DNA from: Symbiodinium natans
Taxonomy: Eukaryota; Sar; Dinophyceae; Suessiales; Symbiodiniaceae
Direction of reading: 5' to 3'
Length of the DNA stretch: 64,000 nucleotides
Assembly: GCA_905221605.1 (NCBI GenBank)
Contig: CAJNDS010002213.1
Coordinates: 1,138,934-1,202,933, forward strand
Shown here: positions 1 to 11,162 of the stretch, piece after piece
How the letters are laid out: every line of letters begins with the position of its first letter
Position numbering within the stretch: the first letter of the stretch is position 1
The notes under the pieces: model-generated
Databases searched by the model: none
The model's input: the letters and a program-made list of their open reading frames with translations, nothing else
Told to the model about the DNA's origin: nothing
Made by a program: the position numbers and the translations under genes

Positions 1-605
1 CCCCATCCCCCTAGACTCCGACCTGACCCAACGCCAGTCTCGGCAACCCTTTTCGCACCTAAGCCCTTGAAGACTAAAGCCCAAGATGCGAAAGCCCTAG
101 CCCTAAAGACCCTAAAATCTTACTTCCCTAAAACCTCAAAACCCTAAAACCTTAAAACCCTAAAACCTTAAAACCCTAAAACCTTAAACCCCTAAAACCT
201 TGAAACCCTAAAACCTTAAAAACCCTGACGCCTAAAACCCTACACCTTGGCTCTGAAGGCCTCAATCCTGAGTCGCTTCGCTTGGAAGGTTCATGGGCTG
301 GAGATATGTAGGCTTGGTGGTGCTCTTCCTTTGTTGGTTCTCTAGCTTCCCTTATCCGCCAATTGGGATCCTCATTAGTATATGTTACTGCGCTACAAGG
401 TGATGTACCGAAAAGAATATTCCACGCAATGCTAACTAGAGCTGCGCCCAAACCCCTCAACCCCCTAACCCCCCTATCCCCTAAACCCAAACCCAAAACC
501 CCCAAACCCTCAACCCTAAACCCTTAAACCCCAAACCCTAAACCCTAAACCCTTAAACCCTTAAACCCTAAACCCCTAAACCCTACACCCTAAACCCCAA
601 ACCAA
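1..605. repeat. degenerate CCCTAAA-type repeats with unique insert
   Basis: Irregular heptamers (CCCTAAA, CCTTAAA, ACCTTGAA) run over about 115-245 and 465-605. They flank about 200 bases of unique sequence (250-450) in which I see no convincing exon. The 109-codon reverse-strand frame here depends on the repeats and is not supported as a gene. Confidence 0.75.
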
Positions 606-939
606 GCAGGAAGGCGAAAGCCGCCTTCAGCAGCGAGGAGGGCACAGCCTTCCTTCAGGCGCCGGTCTTGCTGCTTGTGTATGCATGTATATGGGTGGTT
701 GTCAAAATTGTCATCCTTTTTGGGGCACCCAAATATTAGGTGCTAGAGAACCCATCATGAACATATATATATATGTATGTATGTATATATATATATGTTT
801 ATCTAACATTGCACTATGTATTGTTGCATGATTGTACAGGTAAGCTTTTTTTCCCCACCCTCGGTGTGGGGTTGACAGATCTTAAACTCAACTCTTCTCC
901 CCGCCCGGAATTCTTCTCCTCGCCCAGTCTACTCCACGC
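606..939. other. unique spacer, no gene seen
   Basis: Mixed sequence with a short TATA/TGTA run at about 762-800. No exon with matching splice sites and coding-like codon use was found. Confidence 0.4.
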
Positions 940-1112
940 TCATCCCTGGAGTGCCCAACCCCAAAGTGTCCCAGGAGTGCCCACCTAGAGTGTTCTTGCG
1001 AGTGCCCAACCTCAGAGTCTCCCTGGAGTGCCCAACCGCAGAGTCTCCCTGGAGTGCCCAACCCCCGGAGTGCCCAGCCCCAGAGTCTCCCTGGAGTGCC
1101 CAACCCAGAGCA
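940..1112 (+). repeat. 26-bp minisatellite
   Basis: About six to seven imperfect copies of a unit containing CTGGAGTGCCCAACC followed by CAGAGTCTCC, period about 26 bp. It opens reading frames on both strands, which I treat as by-products of the repeat. Confidence 0.75.
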
Positions 1113-1294
1113 TCTCTACCAAGAGAGGCTGGGGATGTTCGAAGTAAAATTCATATTTTTGTTCGAGTGTATTCGTATGATATATTCATGTGATCATGGT
1201 AGGAGGGCTTGTTTAAAGGTTTAGGGCTTTGGTTCAGGCTGCAGGGGTTCAGGACTTCAGGGTTTCAGGGTTTGTGGGTTTTTCGGGCTTCGCT

Positions 1295-1415
1295 ACTTTA
1301 AACCCTAAACCCTAAATTGAAACCCTAAACCCTAAAACTCTAAACTCTAAACTCTAAACCCTAAACCCTAAACCCTAAACCCTAAACCCTAAACCCTAAA
1401 CCCTAAACCCTAAAC
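1295..1415 (-). repeat. CCCTAAA array (telomere-like)
   Basis: Plant/dinoflagellate-type telomere heptamer, perfect over about 1365-1415 and degenerate before that. It faces the TTTAGGG array at 1621-1750 across about 200 unique bases, the same outward arrangement seen around exons further on. I could not confirm an exon in between. Confidence 0.9.
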
Positions 1416-1620
1416 AGTGCGGTTTGGCGGTCCTTAAGTTCAGCCCTGGGTCCTTCAAAAGCCTATGCCCGAAGCCTTGAACTTCAAGGGATCCCCGCCC
1501 CAAAATCCTAGCAGCATTTTTGTAGGCCTAGCAGCAGTGAGCTTTAGTGGTTCTTCACAACAACATCAAATAGTAAGAGACAAGAAAAGAAATCACAACC
1601 GTCGTCGTCCTAGATTCCTT

Positions 1621-1750
1621 AGGGTTAGGTTTAGGGTTTAGGGTTTAGGGTTTAGGGTTTAGGGTTTAGGGTTTAGGGTTTAGGGTTTAGGGTTTAGGGT
1701 TTAGGGTTTAGGGTTTAGGGTTTAGGGTTTAGGGTTTAGGGTTTAGGGTT
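1621..1750 (+). repeat. TTTAGGG array (telomere-like)
   Basis: About 18 near-perfect heptamers. A shorter variable run (TTTAGGG, TTTGGGG) follows at about 1835-1895. The stretch from 1896 to 2394 holds another short CCCTAAA run (2157-2205) and no recognisable gene. Confidence 0.9.
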
Positions 1751-2394
1751 ACGGCATGATCGGGTCAATCGTGTCTAAAGCTTTGAAGCCCTGGAGCTCG
1801 GCGTTGCCCAATTTTGGGGTTGTGGCTGAGTTTGGGGTTTAGGGTTTTGGGGTTTTTAGGGTTTAGGGTTTAGGGTTTGGGGTTTGGGGTTTTAGGGGTG
1901 AGTCTTTCTTCGAATTTCAGAGAAGAAAACGGGTTTGGGGTGGGGTTTCGAGCTTAGGGTCCTTGATTGCAGCTTTGTCTCCGGCACTTTGTAACTACCT
2001 CAACAAGTCTAGCGCGTTGAATGGATGGTATGATCTCTCAGATGCCCAATCCCTCAAGCCTCGAAGGAGGTCCGCTCCCGCCCCAAAATTCCTGGCCCCC
2101 CTAGTTTCGATAGCATGGCAGGAGCCGTCAGATCGTTTCTGAAGTCGGGGGGAACAACCCTAAACCTTAAACCCTAAACCCTAAGCCCTAAACCCTAAAC
2201 CCTCTAACCCCTGCATCTTAAAGCCTAAACCCTTATCTAGGGTTTCTAGGCTGCTTTGGGCAGGCACGAGGTGGTTCCGCCAAGCCTCTTCTACAGCAGC
2301 TGATGTCGAGGCCAATGTTTGGATTTAGGGTTGAGGGCTTGATGTGATAGTGTTCAGTCTACAGCACCCTTGGTGCCGTGGCTCAGACCCACGC

Positions 2395-5300
2395 CCCCGC
2401 ATCATGAGCATTAGCTGGTGCTGGCCCGGGCTTTCAGACGCAAGCCTCCGAGCATCATGAGCATCAGCTGGTGCTGGCTCGGGCTTTCAGACCCAAACCT
2501 CCGAGCATCATGAGCATCAGCTGGTGCTGGCCCGGGCTTTCAGACGCCAAACCCTCGAGCATCATGAGCATCAGCTTCAGACCCTCACCCCCGAGCATCA
2601 CGAGCATCAGCTGGTGCTGGCCCGGGCTTTCAGACGCAAGCCTCCGAGCATCATGAGCATCAGCTGGTGCTGGCTCGGGCTTTCAGACCCAAACCTCCGA
2701 GCATCATGAGCATCAGCTGGTGCTGGCCCGGGCTTTCAGACGCAAGCCCCCGAGCATCATGAGCATCAGCTGGTGCTGGCCCGGGCTTTCAGACGCCAAA
2801 CCCTCGAGCATCATGAGCATCAGCTGGTGCTGGCCCGGGCTTTCAGACCCTCACCCCCGAGCATCACGAGCATCAGCTGGTGCTGGCCCGGGCTTTCAGA
2901 CGCAAGCCTCCGAGCATCATGAGCATCAGCTGGTGCTGGCTCGGGCTTTCAGACCCAAACCTCCGAGCATCATGAGCATCAGCTGGTGCTGGCCCGGGCT
3001 TTCAGACGCAAGCCCCCGAGCATCATGAGCATCAGCTGGTGCTGGCCCGGGCTTTCAGACCCAAACCTCCGAGCATCATGAGCATCAGCTGGTGCTGGCC
3101 CGGGCTTTCAGACCCGAGCATCATGAGCATCAGCTGGTGCTGGCCCGGGCTTTCAGACCCAAACCTCCGAGCATCATGAGCATCAGCTGGTGCTGGCCCG
3201 GGCTTTCAGACGCAAGCCCCCGAGCATCATGAGCATCAGCTGGTGCTGGCCCGGGCTTTCAGACCCAAACCTCCGAGCATCATGAGCATCAGCTGGTGCT
3301 GGCCCGGGCTTTCAGATGCAAGCCCCCGAGCATCATGAGCATCAGCTGGTGCTGGCTCGGGCTTTCAGACCCAAACCCCCGAGCATCATGAGCATCAGCT
3401 GGTGCTGGCCTGGGCTTTCAGACCCCAAACCCCCGAGCATCATGAGCATCAGCTGGTGCTGGCCCGGGCTTTCAGATGCAAGCCCCCGAGCATCATGAGC
3501 ATCAGCTGGTGCTTCAGACCCAAACGCTGAGCATCATGAACATCAGCTGGTGCTGGCCCGGGCTTTCAAACCCCCGGGCTCTCAGACGCAAGCCCCCGAG
3601 CATCATGAGCATCAGCTGGTGCTGGCCCGGGCTTTCGGAGCCCAAACCCCGGAGCATCATGAGCATCAGCTGGTGTGGCCCGGGCTTTCAGACCCCAAAC
3701 CCGCGAGCATCATGAGCATCAGCTGGTGCTGGCCTGGGTTTTCAGACGCCCAACCCCCGAGCATCATGAGCATCAGCTGGTGCTGGCCCGGGCTTTCAGA
3801 CACAAACCCCCGAGCATCATGAGCATCAGCTGGTGCTGGCCCGGGCTTTCAGACCCCAAACCCCCGAGCATCAGGCCCGGGCTTTTAAACCCAAACCCCG
3901 AGCATCATGAGCATCAGCTGGTGCTGGCCCGGGCTTTCAGACGCAAGCCCCCGCATCATGAGCATCAGCTGGTGCTGGCCTGGGCTTTCAGACTCACGCC
4001 CCCGAGCATCATGAGCATCAGCTGGTGCTGGCCCGGGCTTTCAAACCCCAAACCCCCGAGCATCATGAGCATCAGCTGGTGCTGGCCCGGGCTTTCAGAC
4101 CCCAAACCCCCGAGCATCATGAGCCTGGTGCTGGCCCCGGTGCTTTCAGACGCCGAACCCCCGAGCATCATGAGCATCAGCTGGTGCTGGGCCGGGCTTT
4201 CAGACCCAAACCCCCGAGCATCATGAGCATCAGCTGGTGCTTCAGACCCAAACGCTGAACATCATGAGCATCAGCTGGTGCTGGCCCGGGCATTCAGACC
4301 CCAAACCCCCGAGCGTCATGAGCATCAGCTCGTGCTGGCCCGGGCTTTCAGACGCAAGCCCCCGAGCATCATGAGCATCAGCTGGTGCTGGCCCGGGCTT
4401 TCAAACCCCAAACCCCCGAGCATCATGAGCATCAGCTGGTGCTGGCCCGGGCTTTCAGACCCCAACCCCCCGAGCATCATGAGCATCAGCGGGTGCTGGC
4501 CTGGGTTTTCAGACGCCCAACCCCCGAGCATCATGAGCATCAGCTGGTGCTGGCCCGGGCTTTCAGACCCCAAACCCCCGAGCATCATGAGCATCAGCGG
4601 GTGCTGGCCTGGGTTTTCAGACGCCCAACCCCCGAGCATCATGAGCGTCAGCTGGTGCTGGCCCGGGCGACCCCAAACCCATGAGCATCATGAGCATCAG
4701 CGGGTGCTGGCCTGGGTTTTCAGACGCCCAACCCCCGAGCATCATGAGCATCAGCTGGTGCTGGCCCGGGCTTTCAGACCCCAAACCCCCGAGCATCAGG
4801 AGCATCAGCTGGTGCTGGCCCGGGCTTTCAGACGCAAACCCCCGAGCATCATGAGCATCAGCTGGTGCTGGCCCGGGCAACCCCCGAGCATCATAAGCAT
4901 CAGCTGGTGCTGGCCCGGGCTTTCAGGACCCAAACCCCCGAGCATCATGAGCATCAGCGGGTGCTGGCCTGGGTTTTCAGACGCCCAACCCCCCGAGCAT
5001 CATGAGCATCAGCTGGTGCTGGCCCGGGCTTTCAGACCCCAAACCCCCGAGCATCATGAGCATCAGCTGGTGCTGGGCCGGGCTTTCAGACCCAAACCCC
5101 CGAGCATCATGAGCATCAGCTGGTGCTGGCCCGGGCTTTCAGACCCCAAACCCCCGAGCATCATGAGCATCAGCTGGTGCTGGCCCGGGCTTTCAGACCT
5201 GAGCATCATGAGCATCAGCTGGTGCTGGCCCGGGTTTTCAGACCCAAACCCCCGAGCATCATGAGCATCAGCTGGTGCTGGCCCAGGCTTTCAGACCCCA

Positions 5301-8008
5301 AACCCCCGAGCATCATGAGCATCAGCGGGTGCTGGCCTGGGTTTTCAGACGCCCAACCCCCGAGCATCATGAGCATCAGCTGGTGCTGGCCCGGGCTTTC
5401 AGACCCCAAACCCCCGAGCATCATGAGCATCAGCTGGTGCTGGCCCGGGCTTTCAGATGCAAGCCCCCGAGCATCATGAGCATCAGCTGGTGCTTGAGAC
5501 CCAAACGCTGAGCATATGAGCATCAGCTGGTGCTGGCCCGGGCTTTCAAACCCCCGGGCTTTCAGACGCAAACCCCCGAGCATCATGAGCATCAGCTGGT
5601 GCTGGCCCGGGCTTTCAGACCCCAAACCCGCGAGCATCATGAGCATCAGCTGGTGCTGGCCTGGGTTTTCAGACGCCCAACCCCCGAGCATCATGAGCAT
5701 CAGCTGGTGCTGGCCCGGGCTTTCAGACGCAAACCCTCGAGCATCATGAGCATCAGCTGGTGCTGGCCCGGGCTTTCAGACCCCAAACCCCCGAGCATCA
5801 GGCCCGGGCTTTTAAACCCAAACCCCGAGCATCATGAGCATCAGCTGGTGCTGGCCCGGGCTTTCAGACCCCAAACCCCCGCATCATGAGCATCAGCTGG
5901 CCTGGGCTTTCAGACTCACGCCCCCGAGCATCATGAGCATCAGCTGGTGCTGGCCCGGGCTTTCAGACCCCAAACCCCCGAGCATCATGAGCATCAGCTG
6001 GTGCTGGCCCGGGCTTTCAGATCCCAAACCCCCGAGCATCATGAGCCTGGTGCTGGCCCCGGTGCTTTCAGAAGCCAAACCCCCGAGCATCATGAGCATC
6101 AGCTAGTGCTGGGCCGGGCTTTCAGACCCAAACCCCCGAGCATCATGAGCATCAGCTGGTGCTGGCCCGGGCTTTCAGACCCCAAACCCCCGAGCATCAT
6201 GAGCATCAGCTGGTGCTGGCCCGGGCTTTCAGACCCAAACCCCCGAGCATCATGAGCATCAGCTGGTGTTGGCCCGGGCTTTCAGACCCAAACCCCCGAG
6301 CATCATGAGCATCAGCTGGTGCTGGCCCGGGCTTTCAGACCCCAAACCCCCGAGCATCATGAGCATCAGCGGGTGCTGGCCTGGGTTTTCAGACGCCCAG
6401 CCCCCGAGCATCATGAGCATCAGCTGGTGCTGGCCCGGGCTTTCAGACCCCGAACCATGAGCATCAGCTGGTGCTGGCCCGGGCTTTCAGATGCAAGCCC
6501 CCGAGCATCATGAGCATCAGCTGGTGCTTCAGACCCAAACGCTGAACATCATGAGCATCAGCTGTTGCTGGCCCGGGCATTCAGACCCCAAACCCCCGAG
6601 CGTCATGAGCATCAGCTAGTGCTGGCCCGGGCTTTCAGACGCAAGCCCCCGCGCATCATGAGCATCAGCTGGTGCTGGCCCGGGCTTTCAGACCCCAAAC
6701 CCCCGAGCATCACGAGCATCAGCTGGTGCTGGCCCGGGCTTTCAGACCCCAACCCCCCGAGCATCAGAGCATCAGCGGGTTGGCTTCAGACGCCCCAAAC
6801 CCCCGATCATGAGACTGGTGCTGGCCGGGCCAACCCCCCCCCGAGATCATGAGCATCAGAGCGGGCTGCCGGGGTTTTCAGGACGCCCACCCCCGACATC
6901 ATGAGCATCTCTGGCTGGCCCGGCTTTCGACCCCAAACCCCCGAGCATCATGAGCATCAGCGGGTGCTGGCCTGGGTTTTCAGACGCCCAACCCCGAGCA
7001 TATGAGCATCAGCTGGTGCTGGCCCGGGCTTTCAGACCCCAAACCCCCGAGCATCATAAGCATCAGCTGGTGCTGGCCCGGGCTTTCAGGACCCAAACCC
7101 CCGAGCATCATGAGCATCAGCGGGTGCTGGCCTGGGTTTTCAGACGCCCAACCCCCCGAGCATCATGAGCATCAGCTGGTGCTGGCCCGGGCTTTCAGAC
7201 CCCAAACCCCCGAGCATCATGAGCATCAGCGGGTGCTGGCCTGGGTTTTCAGACGCCCAACCCCCGAGCATCATGAGCATCAGCTGGTGCTGGCCCGCCC
7301 AAACCCCCGAGCATCATGAGCATCAGCGGGTGTTGGCCCGGGCTTTCAGATGCAAGCCCCCGAGCATCATGAGCATCAGCTGGGCGGCCCGGCTTTCAGA
7401 CCCCAAACCCCCGAGCATCATGAGCATCAGCGGGTGCTGGCCTGGGTTTTCAGACGCCCAACCCCCGAGCATCATGAGCATCAGCTGGTGCTGGCCCGGG
7501 CTTTCAGACCCCAAACCCCCGAGCATCATGAGCATCAGCTGGTGCTGGCCCGGGCTTTCAGACCCCAAACCCCCGAGCATCATGAGCATCAGCGGGTGCT
7601 GGCCTGGGTTTTCAGACACCCAACCCCCGAGCATCATGAGCATCAGCTGGTGCTGGCCCGGGCTTTCAGACCCCAAACCCCCGAGCATCATGAGCATCAG
7701 CGGGTGCTGGCCTGGGTTTTCAGACGCCCAACCCCCGAGCATCATGAGCATCAGCTGGTGCTGGCACGGGCTTTCAGACCCCAAACCCCCGAGCATCATG
7801 AGCATCAGCGGGTGCTGGCCTGGGTTTTCAGACGCCCAACCCCCGAGCATCATGAGCATTAGCTGGTGCTGGCCCGGGCTTTCAGACCCCAAACCCCCGA
7901 GCATCATGAGCATCAGCGGGTGCTGGCCTGGGTTTCCAGACGCCCAACCCCCGAGCATCATGAGCATCAGCTGGTGCTGGCCCGGGCTTTCAGACCCGAG
8001 CATCATGG
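2395..8008 (+). repeat. 53/54-bp minisatellite array with higher-order structure
   Basis: About 100 tandem copies of a unit reading roughly GAGCATCATGAGCATCAGCT, then GGTGCTGGCCCGGGCTTTCA, then GACCCCAAACCCCC. Type A has CAGCTGG...CCCGGGCTTTC; type B has CAGCGGG...CCTGGGTTTTC and GACGCCC. From about 4.48 kb, and most regularly at 7.39-7.96 kb, A and B alternate as a ~108-bp dimer. Private variants recur in order about 2.0-2.3 kb apart, showing internal duplication. Because 54 is a multiple of 3, long frames open in several phases on both strands; I do not regard them as genes. Copies at about 6760-6940 are unusually degraded. Confidence 0.97.
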
Positions 8009-8081
8009 AGCAGCCCCCAGGGTTTAGGATTTAGGTTTGCTGTTCAGTTTAGGGTTTAGGATCTAGGGCTTATGCTAGGTA

Positions 8082-8186
8082 GGATAAGGGGGACCCTTAA
8101 AAGGGAACCCCTGCTTAACCCTCTTCTGGCTCTCTTAACAGGGACCTTATTCAGAGGGTCTATATCCCCAAGGGTCCCCCTAATCC
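8082..8186. repeat. inverted-repeat element (hairpin, MITE-like)
   Basis: GGATAAGGGGGACCCTT (8082-8098) is nearly the reverse complement of AAGGGTCCCCCTAATCC (8170-8186), with about 70 bases between. The size and layout suit a small non-autonomous element. Target duplications were not resolved. Confidence 0.55.
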
Positions 8187-8997
8187 TATCCCCTAACTTA
8201 GGGTTCAGTTTAGGGTTTAGGATGTAGGACTTAATTAGGGTTCAGGGTTTAGGGTTTAGGGTTTAGGGTTTAGGGTTTAGGGTTTAGGGTTTAGGGTTGG
8301 TTCAGATTAGGCTCTTTCCTTCGCCCCTGAAGGCACAATGACAAGCTGAGCAGCCGGGACCTTGGTCAGCGCAGGGCAGGAAACACCCCAAAACCCCCCC
8401 CTCTACGATAATCCTGCAGTCCTGAACCCTAAACCCTAAACCCTAAACCCAAACCCTAGACCCTAAACCCTAAACCCTAAATCCTGAGAATAAACCTAAG
8501 ACGTAACGCTAGAACCATGAAACCCCAGCAGCCCTAGTCCTCCAAGTGCACCCCCCATGCAAGGCTTCAGGACTCGGCTTTAGTTGGCTTAGGGTCAGGG
8601 GTTCCCGAAACCCTAAACCCTGACCCCCTTACCCTAAACCCTAAACCCCTTACCCTAAACCCTAAACTCTCAGCCCTAAACCCTAAGCCCTAAACCCTTA
8701 ACCCGAACCGCTGCTCAGCCGAACCCTATCAACCCCAAGCTGCAAAAAGTCCGCGGTGGTCCGTAGACCCTAAACCCTAAACCCTAAACCCTAAACCCTA
8801 AACCCTAAACCCTAAACCCTAAACCCTAAACCCTAAACCCTAAACCCCCTAGAGGTCCCCCCCCAAGTCTCAGCTGCCTTCTGTCTGGAGGTGATGACCG
8901 TGAGACACTTCAGTCCTTCCTGCCACTTGCCTCTCTTCGGGTTCCTGGTTGAGGGGTTTAGGGTTTAGGGCTTAGGGTTTAGGGTTTGGGGTTCAGG

Positions 8998-9072
8998 GTT
9001 TAGGGGTTTAGGGGTTTAGGGGTTTAGGGGTTTAGGGGTTTAGGGGTTTAGGGGTTTAGGGGTTTAAGGGCT
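8998..9072 (+). repeat. TTTAGGGG octamer array
   Basis: About eight tandem copies of an 8-base variant with four G, set inside ordinary 7-base repeats. This looks like local slippage amplification of one variant. Confidence 0.85.
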
Positions 9073-9187
9073 TAGAGGTTTAGGGGTTTAGGGTTTAGGG
9101 TTTAGGGTTCAGGGTTTAGGGTTCAGGGTTTAGGGCCTACAGCTTAGGGTTCACAGATATTCGAAAGTTTCTTCGATTGTTTTTCAG

Positions 9188-9240
9188 CAAAGGTGCAATC
9201 AGGACTCTCTGGCTGCCCTGACCTCCAAAGATATAGACAG
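9188..9240 (+). CDS. candidate exon, product unknown
   Basis: A strong acceptor (T-rich tract ending TTTTTCAG) is followed by an open frame reading QRCNQDSLAALTSKDIDR and ending at AG|GG. Codon use is G/C-leaning at third positions. It could be a 5' exon of the coiled-coil gene that follows, but the phase link to the next exon is not established. Confidence 0.3.
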
Positions 9241-9698
9241 GGTTTAGGGTTTAGGGGTTTAGGGGTTTAGGGTTTAGGGGTTTAGGGTTTAGGGTTTAGG
9301 GCTTAGGGTTTAGGGCTCACACGTCGAGTATGGGGGTCTTCACTTTCAGGGTTGGGGTGGCGGCTTTCCAGCCTCTTGGGTATTGAGGGTCGGGGAAAAT
9401 TGGGTTTCAGCTGGAGGGGGTTCACGCAACCCTAAACACTTAAACCCTAAACCCTAAACCCGAACCCCAAACCCTAAACCCTAAACCCTAAACCCTAAAC
9501 TTAGGAAGTCAGCCTCTGCTCGAGCGGACATGGTGAGGGCTTCGGGTGCCACCATTGTGAGGTTGTTTTTGGTCCTAAATCCCAAGCGCGAAGCCCAAAA
9601 GCCCTCTGTGATGGCTTAGGGCTTAGGGTTTAGGGTTTAGGGTTTAGGGTTTAGGGAGCATAACCCCAAGCCCTAAGCCCTAAACCCTAAACGAAATC

Positions 9699-10205
9699 CC
9701 GCACCAGCTCATGCTCAGGGGTTTGTGCCCGAAAGTCCGCGCCAGCTCCAGCTGATGCTCATGATGCTCAGGGTGGGGTTTGGTCTGAAAGCTCGGGCCA
9801 GCACCAGCTGATGCTCATGCTTCTCAGAGGTTTGGGGTTTGAAAGCCCGGCTTGGGGTCTGAAAGCCCGCGCCAGCTGCAGTGATACTCTTGATGGGTCA
9901 TTTAGGTCCAGCCAAGCCAGCTGATTCTCATGATGCTCGGGGTTTTGGGGTTTGAAAGCCCGCGCCAGCACCAGCTGATGGGGCTTGCATCTGAAAGCCC
10001 GGGCCAGCACCAGCTGATGCTCATGATGCTCGGGGGTTTGGGGTCTGAAAGCCCGGGCCAGCACCAGCTGATGCTCATGATGCTCGAGGGGCTTGCATCT
10101 GAAAGCCCGGGCCAGCGCCAGCTGATGCTCATGATGCTCGGGGGCGTGGGGTCTGGAAGTTTGGGCCAGCACCAGCTGATGCTCATGATGCTCGGGGGCT
10201 TGGGG
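9699..10205 (-). repeat. reverse-oriented block of the 53/54-bp minisatellite
   Basis: About nine to ten copies, several degraded, of the unit found at 2.4-8.0 kb, now as reverse complement (CAGCTGATGCTCATGATGCTC...). It shows the repeat family has been inverted or re-inserted locally. Confidence 0.92.
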
Positions 10206-10960
10206 TCTATTTCCATTTTCCAACCATGTCCCACCCCCTAGCACCCAAATCAGAACAACCTATACCTCAAACATTCAACCCACCAAAAAGACCCATACTA
10301 AGACCCTGAAGAACCCATGCTCGTAGTATGAAACCATAGGCAATCCCATAGAAAACAAGGTACTCAAATCCATAGATTTCCCCGCCACTTCTAAAACCCA
10401 CAGTATCCAACCTCAGACCTCTGAGGTGGGAAAATGGAAGCCATCTTCTTATCCAAAATAACTATGTTAGGAATAAGGTTTAGCAATATTGCAACGGCAA
10501 CGAGGCCCAACAGTAATACCTATGAATCCCACTAGCGGTGACTATTGTGACGATTATTCGTACTGCTACTATTACTGCTTTTTTCTGCTGGTTACTATAA
10601 TGTATAGTCATAATAATAATCAAAGTATAAATAGCTGTTGGCATAAGAACAGCAGCAACTACTGGTTCACACAGCCGTCTTTCCGCATCAAGCGCGCATC
10701 ATTTCTTCCAGCATGCATCTCTCAATGGTTGTGAAAGCTGTCCTGGTGCTACATTCTCCTGGACATCCATGACGGCAAGGCTGTTTGTTCTGCCAGTCCG
10801 CGCTGGCTACAAGCATGTTCCCGTGCCGTGTCAGTCGCCTTTCGCTCTGTCACAGCCTCAATGTGTTGGATGCTTGTCCAGAAACATGCGTAGATGGACT
10901 CAGACTGCCACATCCCTACCACATTAATTACGGGAAGCTTCGAGTTTCCTGACGAAGTTT
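10206..10960. other. unique sequence with degenerate triplet tract, no gene called
   Basis: Positions 10540-10665 are an eroded ACT/AAT-type triplet tract (TACTGCTACTATTACTGC and similar). The rest is unique. Short open frames on both strands lack splice or family support. Confidence 0.4.
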
Positions 10961-10961
10961 T

Positions 10962-11030
10962 GGCCAGCACCAGCTGATGCTCATGATGCTCGTGGGCTTG
11001 GGGTGGATCTCATTGCTCGGGGGTTTGGGT
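10962..11030 (-). repeat. solitary reverse-oriented minisatellite copy
   Basis: One to one and a half copies of the 53/54-bp unit in reverse orientation (CCAGCACCAGCTGATGCTCA...), just upstream of the first candidate exon of the coiled-coil gene. Confidence 0.8.
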
Positions 11031-11072
11031 TTGCCTGTTGTTTTTTCGCCATGCACATTTCCACCTCTTCAG

Positions 11073-11162
11073 AGATGGATCAGGACACTGCCGCCAAGGA
11101 GAAGGCCAAGTGGCAAAGCTACAGCTTCTGGAGCTGGTGCCCGTCCAAACATTCGCTTCGCG
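11073..11162 (+). CDS. coiled-coil gene, candidate N-terminal exon (A)
   Basis: The acceptor CCACCTCTTCAG is followed by a frame reading MDQDTAAKEKAKWQSYSF and then WSWC, ending at a GT. A Lys/Glu stretch ending in an aromatic-plus-Cys motif resembles the N-terminal part of this family. The phase does not join directly to exon B, so at least one small exon is probably missed in 11163-11861, which otherwise holds a short hairpin-prone stretch and CCCTAAA arrays. Confidence 0.4.

Larger units (their letters stand above)
8011..9187. repeat. mixed TTTAGGG/CCCTAAA blocks
   Basis: TTTAGGG runs at about 8236-8297 and CCCTAAA runs at about 8425-8480 and 8764-8848 are separated by unique pieces. Two such pieces (about 8333-8385 and 8850-8950) have short open + frames but no firm splice phase, so they are left uncalled. 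Confidence 0.7.

Noticed and set aside
2395-8008. CRISPR array.
   Set aside because: Units are contiguous without unique spacers, and the sequence is eukaryotic.
2471-8034. Many long ORFs on both strands within the 53/54-bp repeat (MSISWCWPGLSD..., HHEHQLVLARAF...).
   Set aside because: A 54-bp unit keeps frames open by arithmetic in several phases and both strands; frames break wherever a 53-bp unit occurs. No start context, splice sites or codon bias supports translation.
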